A stretch of DNA of 64,000 nt. Source: Cytophagales bacterium (GTDB lineage: Bacteria > Bacteroidota > Bacteroidia > Cytophagales > Cyclobacteriaceae). Shown in pieces: positions 58,690 to 64,000 of the stretch. Below the pieces are notes generated by a model that ran no database searches, was not told the DNA's origin, and saw nothing but the letters and a program-made list of their open reading frames with translations. Each line of letters opens with the position of its first letter. Positions within the stretch are counted from its first letter, which is position 1. The stretch spans positions 1-64,000 of the forward strand of contig JAKSDQ010000126.1 in assembly GCA_022360015.1 (NCBI GenBank), given 5' to 3'. The position numbers and the translations under genes are program-made.

Positions 58690-58786
58690 GGTATGACCCT
58701 GGCTAAATCTTTCAAAATTTACATTTTTACACATTTTTACGGACGGCCACACAGTTTTAACGCGTAACCGGTGGTCTTTCCGAAGG

Positions 58787-59041
58787 TCATTCTACTTCAA
58801 TCCAATAGGAGGTTTTCCAGTTCTTATATTTCTTTTTAAGACTTTTGTACCGGAATGCCAGCACCACCATCAACAGTCCGTTAAACAGAAGAAATCCTGC
58901 CACCAAAAAGGCCAGCAACTCCGGATAGATAATTACCAGAATGGCCAACAAAATAAAATTAAGTCCCATGAGCAAAAACATCCACCATGGGGTTGTGAAA
59001 AAATTAGTAAATCTATCGTAGTAATCGGTTGTAGTAAACAT
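58787..59041 (-). CDS. Small two-helix membrane protein
   Basis: 84 residues with two strongly hydrophobic helices (WWMFLLMGLNFILLAILVIIY and LLAFLVAGFLLFNGLLMVVLAF) and a basic C-terminal tail (RYKSLKKKYKNWKTSYWIEVE). Topology predicts both ends on the same side of the inner membrane. No family recognised. It starts about 20 bases after the stop of the DnaJ-like gene on the same strand, so it is probably co-transcribed with it. Confidence 0.6.
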   Translation of the reverse strand: MFTTTDYYDRFTNFFTTPWWMFLLMGLNFILLAILVIIYPELLAFLVAGFLLFNGLLMVVLAFRYKSLKKKYKNWKTSYWIEVE

Positions 59042-59060
59042 GTGCTAATTATTTTTAAAG

Positions 59061-60044
59061 TTATCCCGCATATTGTTTTTGAAAGCTGTCCCTCAGCCTT
59101 TTTACCAGTTCTTTTTGCCGGTCGCTCAGTCGTTCCGGCATCTTTACATTCAGTTTTACGTAAAGGTCACCGAAAACAGATTTGCCATACACCGGCATTC
59201 CCTTACCTCTCAACCTTAATGGCTTGCCGTTTTGGGTGCCTTCGGGAATTGTAACGATCAACTTGCCTGAAAGCGTAACAATTTCCTGTTTTCCACCTAA
59301 AAGGGCCTTAAACATATCAACAGGAACAGACATGTAAAGATCGTCCCCTTTTCTTTCATAAGCCTGACTGGGTTGTACACTTATATTCAGATAAAGGTTA
59401 CCGGATTTACCTGAAGTACCCTTGTGGCCCTTGCCTTTGACACGTAGCTTCAATCCTTCGTAAGCGCCTGGTTTAACCTTTACCCGGATCTTTTCATCAC
59501 CAAGATCAATGATGCGTTCGGTACCGTTGTAAGCCTCTTGCAACGAAATGGTGATGTCACCTGACAGGTCTGGTCCCGGAACATCACCACCGAAGCTATC
59601 AAAGCCCTGTCCAAATCCTCCTGATGACCGTCTTCCTCCACCTCCAAAAAATGCTTCGAAAAAGTCTGAAAACCCACTTCCTCCAAAAAACTCCGAAGGA
59701 TCGCCTTCAAATTCATAATGGTACTGACCGCCTTTCGGCCTACCCCTGTAAAACCCTCCCCGTGATCCACCAAATGGTCCGCCTTGGTGCTGTGAGGGAT
59801 CAAAACCTGCGTCTTTATATTGTTTCCAGTTAGCGCCTAACTGGTCATATAACTTCCTGTTTTCAGGTTTACTTAACACTTCGTATGCCTCGCTTATCTC
59901 TTTAAACTTCTCCTCTGCCGTTTTATCATCGGGGTTTTTATCAGGATGATATTTCACCGCCAGCTTCCGGTAAGCCTTTTTTATATCCTCCTGGCTCGCC
60001 TTTTTATCGACTCCTAAAATTTGATAATAATCCTTATAATCCAT
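59061..60044 (-). CDS. cbpA: DnaJ/CbpA-type co-chaperone
   Basis: A 327-residue J-domain protein of the CbpA type (type II, no zinc finger). The J domain covers 1-65 with His33-Pro34-Asp35. A Gly/Phe-rich linker (about 80-155, [31 protein letters not shown]) follows, then the two DnaJ C-terminal substrate-binding domains ([46 protein letters not shown]). It stimulates DnaK ATPase and delivers unfolded protein. It lies near an Hsp20 gene, as often seen in stress-response clusters. Confidence 0.93.
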   Translation of the reverse strand: MDYKDYYQILGVDKKASQEDIKKAYRKLAVKYHPDKNPDDKTAEEKFKEISEAYEVLSKPENRKLYDQLGANWKQYKDAGFDPSQHQGGPFGGSRGGFYRGRPKGGQYHYEFEGDPSEFFGGSGFSDFFEAFFGGGGRRSSGGFGQGFDSFGGDVPGPDLSGDITISLQEAYNGTERIIDLGDEKIRVKVKPGAYEGLKLRVKGKGHKGTSGKSGNLYLNISVQPSQAYERKGDDLYMSVPVDMFKALLGGKQEIVTLSGKLIVTIPEGTQNGKPLRLRGKGMPVYGKSVFGDLYVKLNVKMPERLSDRQKELVKRLRDSFQKQYAG

Positions 60045-60314
60045 TACTGACCCACATTTGAAAAAATGTCAAATACACTTTTTCATTAAAAAATAATCAT
60101 TCACCGCATCTACCAATCACCCCCTCAGATAGGCGTTTATCTCTACAAGCTACTTACCCGCTTGAAACGCATTTATAAAAGCCTTATAAATTACAACTGG
60201 TCAAACAACAATAGCTCATATCTTCCCATCTTTGTCCCCGGGTATATAATTGAAAGTAACTTTAACCTCTTGGCAACCTTTAAAACCTTACTTAAATCGT
60301 GAAAAGATTAATGA

Positions 60315-60337
60315 GAAGGGCCTCAATGCAGCCCTTC
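60315..60337 (-). terminator. Terminator-like hairpin after hsp20
   Basis: GAAGGGC (60315-60321) and GCCCTTC (60331-60337) form a 7-bp stem with a 9-base loop. On the minus strand it lies 6 bases beyond the Hsp20 stop and is followed by TCATTAATCTTTT, a loose T-rich run. It probably ends the hsp20 transcript before the DnaJ gene. The remaining gap to 60045 holds nothing recognised. Confidence 0.55.
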
Positions 60338-60343
60338 CACAGC

Positions 60344-60790
60344 TTAATTGATGCTGATTTTCTTTACCGGTTTTGGTTTTGCCTCATCTCTTTTGGGAAT
60401 GGAAAGTGTCAAAATACCATTGTCATATTTTGCACTGATTTGTTCACCATTCGCTGATTCCGGCAAGGTAAAAGACCGTTGAAATGAGTGATAGGCAAAC
60501 TCTCTTTTTGTGTACTTTTCGGCTTCCTCACTTTTTTCAGTCTCTTTTTCTGAAGATATGGTTAACTGATTATGATCCAGTTGCACATTGAAATCTTCTT
60601 TTTCCATACCCGGAGCTGCCACCTCAATCGTAAATCCATGCTCGTCTTCCTTTACATTTACCTTCGGAAGTGTAGCGTTGGTCGATGAATAATTGTTTCG
60701 CCTCCAATCGCCTAACTCAGTATTGAAGAAATCGTCAAACAGACTGCTGAATGACGGAAAAAAATTCGAATTTGCTCTGATAAGCGTCAT
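60344..60790 (-). CDS. Hsp20/alpha-crystallin small heat-shock protein
   Basis: A 148-residue small heat-shock protein. The alpha-crystallin domain lies near 45-135 (LPKVNVKEDEHGFTIEVAAPGMEKEDFNVQLDHNQLTISSEKE, then FQRSFTLPESANGEQISAKYDNGILTLSIPKRDE) and includes the terminal GIL signature. The N-terminal arm (SNFFPSFSSLFDDFFNTEL) is the usual Phe-rich type. It acts as an ATP-independent holdase in the cytoplasm. A terminator-like hairpin follows. Confidence 0.94.
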   Translation of the reverse strand: MTLIRANSNFFPSFSSLFDDFFNTELGDWRRNNYSSTNATLPKVNVKEDEHGFTIEVAAPGMEKEDFNVQLDHNQLTISSEKETEKSEEAEKYTKREFAYHSFQRSFTLPESANGEQISAKYDNGILTLSIPKRDEAKPKPVKKISIN

Positions 60791-61442
60791 AGTTTTAGCT
60801 GTTTAATCAGTGAAACATAAGTTAATTTTTCTCTCTATGTAATAGCATCAAATAACATTCCACTCACTTTTTGGGGGAATAAAGGCGACATTTTGTCAAA
60901 AAAATCCAGTTGGCCTTGCCAGAATGACACAATCAATATGCTGCCTGTCACCCGCTAAATACCCCCGCCCCTGACAAACCATTAGCATAACAATTATTTT
61001 CTTGTTAAGTTAAGATCTCATCCAAAAAAGTCGGGCAATTACCAGCAAGCAGCATGTGCTGGCTTGAGTAATTAATTAATAAAAGACAACTCTTGGTGTC
61101 TTTGTGACTCCGTGGTGAACAATGGTTAACCACAAAGTTCCCCAAGGTCAGACAATTGACCAAACATCTAACAAAAATAACTAATTCATAAATATTTGAT
61201 AGTCAATAATTTATGAATTAGTTATATAGTAGTTTCCAACAGCGTTGCTCCCATCCGCAGAAAATAACAGAACTTTAGTTACATGAGAGCCCCCAAGACA
61301 CCAAGAATTTTGTCTAAAACGTTGTGCAACACCCACGGGACGCTTGCGCCATGCTTGCTATAAACAAGCTGTGCAATAGCCACTGAACGCCAGCGCTATC
61401 GGAATAGACGAATCAGGTATGATCTCAGGAACTTTAGAACAA
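60791..61442. other. 650-base intergenic region with repeat material
   Basis: No gene is seen between hsp20 and the PKD lipoprotein. The region holds an imperfect inverted repeat near 61092-61147 (CTTGGTGTCTTTGTG on the left, CACAAAG...CCAAGG on the right), repeat copy C (61177-61345) and a partial tail-like repeat near 61370-61400 (GTGCAATAGCCACTGAACGC). It looks like a landing place for the dispersed repeat family. Confidence 0.55.
61177..61345 (+). repeat. Dispersed repeat, copy C
   Basis: It begins with a perfect 17-bp inverted repeat (arms 61177-61193 and 61209-61225, ATAACTAATTCATAAAT and its complement, 15-base spacer). After 81 bases comes the 23-base core (61307-61329, one mismatch to copies A and B), preceded by GACACCAAGAA and followed by a GGGACGCTTGCGCC tail. 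Copy A has the same parts in the same relative order but with only 29 bases between module and core. Confidence 0.8.
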
Positions 61443-62237
61443 TTATTTACCTATGACTATTTCCCGTACAATTAATTCACCTTTATAATCCAGTACGCCA
61501 TAGTTTGCTTTATCATCATTCGAAATAATCCCATCCCCGTTCAAATCCCCCAATCTGAAATCACCCGGCTTTGGGTTGCCTGGTTGAAACGGGGCCCCGT
61601 CTATTTCCCCCTGATTTTGGAACACCCCCATTATAACAAAGTTGTCTTTGATATTGCTTAAACCATCTTTGGTGACCACCATAAAGTACTGATTGGTCTC
61701 CAAATCATTGAACACCACCTTACCATTTTCATCACTTGTAACCGTAAAATCCGGTTTTCCACCATCAAACGAGCTTTGACTGTTGTATAGATCGACCTTG
61801 GCACCTTCGACCACTGCCAGGGTTGAGTTTTCCTGTGTCCAGCTTGTACCATCAACGATAGTAAGTTCTGCTGACTTTACCACGGGCTCAACGGTGATGG
61901 TTTCTGTAGCGGCATCTACCACATCATCGGTCGTCAAATCTCCATCCGTATTTGTATCACTTCCCGAAAGTAGCGTAACGGTGTAGCTCCCGCCTTCCGT
62001 GTAGGTATGTACCGGTTCCGTCTCAGTAGAGAAGGTACCATCGCCGAAACTCCATGCATAGATAGCGGCATTTTTGGAGCAGTTTGTAAAGGTTACTTCT
62101 TCGCCGGCTTTGACCGTCGTAGCGGACACTTCAAAACAGGCCTCGGGAAGGTCTTGCCCCGGTGAATCATCGTCATCACATGACCACAAAAAGAATGTAC
62201 TAACCAAAAAGGTAAAAAGAAAAATTTTGTTTCTCAT
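61443..62237 (-). CDS. PKD-domain lipoprotein with EF-hand-like tail
   Basis: A 264-residue lipoprotein (lipobox FLWSC, Cys20). A PKD domain spans about 32-118 (ACFEVSATTVKAGEEVTFTNCSKNAAIYAWSFGDGTFS, then HTYTEGGSYTVTLL). A second beta-sandwich of Cna-B/prealbumin-like type follows at about 120-210 (AKVDLYNSQSSFDGG, DENGKVVFNDLETNQYFMVV). The C-terminus has a Ca-binding loop GDLNGDGIISNDDK like those in dockerins and EF-hands. It is a surface or periplasmic structural lipoprotein without visible catalytic residues. It stands between repeat copy C and the ABC permease gene. Confidence 0.75.
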   Translation of the reverse strand: MRNKIFLFTFLVSTFFLWSCDDDDSPGQDLPEACFEVSATTVKAGEEVTFTNCSKNAAIYAWSFGDGTFSTETEPVHTYTEGGSYTVTLLSGSDTNTDGDLTTDDVVDAATETITVEPVVKSAELTIVDGTSWTQENSTLAVVEGAKVDLYNSQSSFDGGKPDFTVTSDENGKVVFNDLETNQYFMVVTKDGLSNIKDNFVIMGVFQNQGEIDGAPFQPGNPKPGDFRLGDLNGDGIISNDDKANYGVLDYKGELIVREIVIGK

Positions 62238-62521
62238 ATCTAATTAATTTTAAAAAGGTTTAGAGGTTGAGTACAAATACTCGATTGGCTGAAATTAATA
62301 GATATTATTATGGGGTATAATCCGCAAATTGTTATCAATCTTACTGATGTAATATTTCCGGTGCCAGAACATTGCCCGTGCCCGGCAATTTTGTTTATGT
62401 TATGCTCATGATGGAAACCAGTCCCTCCTTATTATTTTCTTTTTCGCATAAGGCCATCTTATGATTGTGGAAAGACCGGGAGAATTTTCACACTGTCCTT
62501 TGGGAGAAGGGGTCTCATGGA

Positions 62522-64000
62522 TCACTCATCTTTCAGACAGTCAATAGGGTTGATCCTGGCAGCTTTTACCGTTTGCAATCCTACTGTAAACCAGGCGATC
62601 AGCAATGCAATCGATCCTGCACCCATAAAAAACCACCATTTCAGACCGATTCGGTAAGCAAAGCTTTCCAACCACCATGTAGCGATGAAATAGCTGAGAG
62701 GTAAGGCAATCAAGATCGCTAAAAGTACCATTTTGGTAAAGTCGCCGGATAAAAGATGAACAATTCTAAACTCACCAGATCCCAAAATTTTTCTGATTCC
62801 TATCTCCTTGAGCCTTCTTTCAGTAGTGAAAGTTGCAAGGCCAAACAGGCCAAGACAAGAGATAAGAATGGCGATTCCAGTAAAATATTCGGCTAAAGTT
62901 GAGACACGTTGTTCAACAACATACAGCGCTTGATAGTCATCATCGAGGAAACGATAATCGAATATGAATCCCTGATTATAGGTTTCATAAAAATTTCGAA
63001 GTCCCTCGAGTGTTTCTTTCTCCTTGCCTGCTTCTATTTTGACCATTATTTTATTTATGCCATGGGGTAATAGCACGAAAAACAGTGGCTTTAATTCCTT
63101 ATGAAAGGACTCAAAATGAAAGTTTTTTGCTACGCCTATAATTTCCTTCTTACCCATAAAAAGATTGACAGTGCTACCAATAGGATTCTTAAGCCCCATA
63201 GCTTCTATAGCTGCTTCGTTAAAAATAATCTTTTCACTTTCGGCCCCAAAATCTCTTGAAAAAGATCGCCCTTCCTTGATCTCCACCCCAATCGTTTCAA
63301 TAAAATCATAACCTACACCGGCAATTTGAAAAGTGGTTTTATCGTCAGGGCTTCTGCCCTCCCATTCCATCCCTTGCATGGACCAATTGTGTTTAATCAT
63401 ACTATGCGAAGTCGCGGCGGCATTGATAACGCCTGGGATCTTTTTAGCTTCAGATAAAAAGGTATCGGTATTCTCTTTTAGCCTTCCTTCAATATCAAAC
63501 CAGATTACATTTTCTCTATCATATCCAAAACTTTGTCGCTGGACGAACTCAATTTGTCTATGTACAACCCAAACACTGACAATAAGTATGATAGAAATCG
63601 TAAATTGAAAAACTACCAGTCCTTGTCTCGTCCAGAATTCCCAAACAGACGCATTTAATTTCCCTTTCAATATCCCGAGCGGTTTAAAACCCGACAGATA
63701 CAATGCGGGGTAACTGCCGGCGATTACCCCCGAGCAAAATGCGATGAGAAGGGCTGATACAATCGGCTTTTGTTCCAAACCAAAGGTCAACTCCTTCCCT
63801 GTAATTTGATTAAAATGTGGCAAAAAAAGGATGACAACCAACATTGCCAAAATCAATGAGAAAAAAGCCATTAATATGGATTCTCCCATGTATTGAAAAA
63901 TAAGAGTTTTTCGACCTGCTCCGACAACCTTTTTTATGCCAATTTCTTTTAATCTTCGTGATGCCCTTGCAGTAGATAAATTCATGAAATTGATACAAGC
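62522..64000 (-). CDS. MacB/FtsX-type ABC transporter permease, partial (5' end beyond the window)
   Basis: About 492 residues are visible; the frame is open to base 64000, where it reads ACINFMNLSTARASRRLKEIGI, so the true start lies outside. This is the second part of the large Bacteroidota FtsX-like permease family (usually about 790-800 residues). The visible order is the end of the first FtsX helix bundle (IGIKKVVGAGRKTLIFQYMGESILM, three helices), a second MacB-type periplasmic domain (about 195-340, PGVINAAATSHSM, FNEAAIEAMGLKNPIGSTV), and the C-terminal FtsX domain with ISCLGLFGLATFTTERRLKEIGIRKILGSG. It is likely part of an efflux or lipoprotein-export system. Confidence 0.9.
   Translation of the reverse strand, partial: ACINFMNLSTARASRRLKEIGIKKVVGAGRKTLIFQYMGESILMAFFSLILAMLVVILFLPHFNQITGKELTFGLEQKPIVSALLIAFCSGVIAGSYPALYLSGFKPLGILKGKLNASVWEFWTRQGLVVFQFTISIILIVSVWVVHRQIEFVQRQSFGYDRENVIWFDIEGRLKENTDTFLSEAKKIPGVINAAATSHSMIKHNWSMQGMEWEGRSPDDKTTFQIAGVGYDFIETIGVEIKEGRSFSRDFGAESEKIIFNEAAIEAMGLKNPIGSTVNLFMGKKEIIGVAKNFHFESFHKELKPLFFVLLPHGINKIMVKIEAGKEKETLEGLRNFYETYNQGFIFDYRFLDDDYQALYVVEQRVSTLAEYFTGIAILISCLGLFGLATFTTERRLKEIGIRKILGSGEFRIVHLLSGDFTKMVLLAILIALPLSYFIATWWLESFAYRIGLKWWFFMGAGSIALLIAWFTVGLQTVKAARINPIDCLKDE

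Noticed and set aside
1-64000. tRNA, rRNA, transposase, integrase, phage or restriction/defence genes
   Set aside because: None could be recognised on either strand after reading the window; the only mobile-like signals are the short dispersed repeats.

Overview
The window reads as a chromosomal stretch of a Bacteroidota bacterium, most likely a Cytophagales/Flammeovirgaceae-type marine or soil glycan degrader. The basis is four SusC homologues (three intact), three intact SusD lipoproteins, FecR anti-sigma factors with ECF sigma factors, a hybrid two-component regulator (HTCS), many lipoproteins with Bacteroidota-style lipoboxes, and few recognisable Shine-Dalgarno sites. I see no rRNA, tRNA, CRISPR array, transposase or phage gene. 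Species-level placement is inference.

Layout. 0.6-1.5 kb: secreted endonuclease/exonuclease/phosphatase. 1.5-1.8 kb: frameshifted remnant of a clpP-like gene. 1.9-12.2 kb (+): a sigma/FecR/SusC/SusD uptake locus with two surface lipoproteins and no enzyme, visibly A+T richer than the rest. 12.3-14.2 kb (-): a second sigma factor, a membrane partner and a beta-barrel-like protein in an overlapping operon. 14.5-16.4 kb: DNRLRE-type lipoprotein, then a serine hydrolase preceded by a 40-base palindrome. 16.5-20.7 kb: small Cys-rich protein, TonB receptor and PepSY protein (metal/siderophore uptake type). 20.8-31.8 kb (-): a polysaccharide utilization locus (PUL) with GH109-type enzyme, SusC, SusD, VCBS/ASPIC protein and DUF3472 protein; its divergent HTCS (32.1-36.2 kb, +) is cut by one in-frame TAG. 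36.2-39.6 kb: stand-alone lpxA, a Crp/Fnr regulator bracketed by inverted repeat copies, then a tightly overlapping sigma / anti-sigma-like / ClpP operon. 39.7-46.6 kb (-): a second sigma/FecR/SusC/SusD locus, again enzyme-free. 47-48.7 kb: shortened acyltransferase-like membrane protein and a YHS protein. 49.1-53.1 kb (-): a wrecked PUL in which a SusC gene is fused out of frame to the C-terminal end of a GH31 gene, followed by an intact GH9-like protein. 53.3-58.3 kb (+): GntR regulator, FAD oxidoreductase and sodium/solute symporter operon. 58.3-60.8 kb (-): small proteins with CbpA/DnaJ and Hsp20. 61.4-64 kb (-): PKD lipoprotein and a MacB/FtsX-type permease running off the right edge.

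How it fits together. Two sigma/FecR loci carry SusC proteins with an N-terminal STN signalling domain, as expected for surface signalling through FecR to the sigma factor. The third locus has a SusC without STN and is instead paired with an HTCS. The most system-like novelty is the sigma/anti-sigma-like/ClpP operon at 38.07-39.59 kb, whose translational overlaps suggest a sigma switch coupled to a dedicated protease. The window also records decay: amber-split HTCS, SusC-GH31 deletion scar, clpP remnant, shortened membrane protein. It also contains a dispersed repeat family with inverted-repeat modules.
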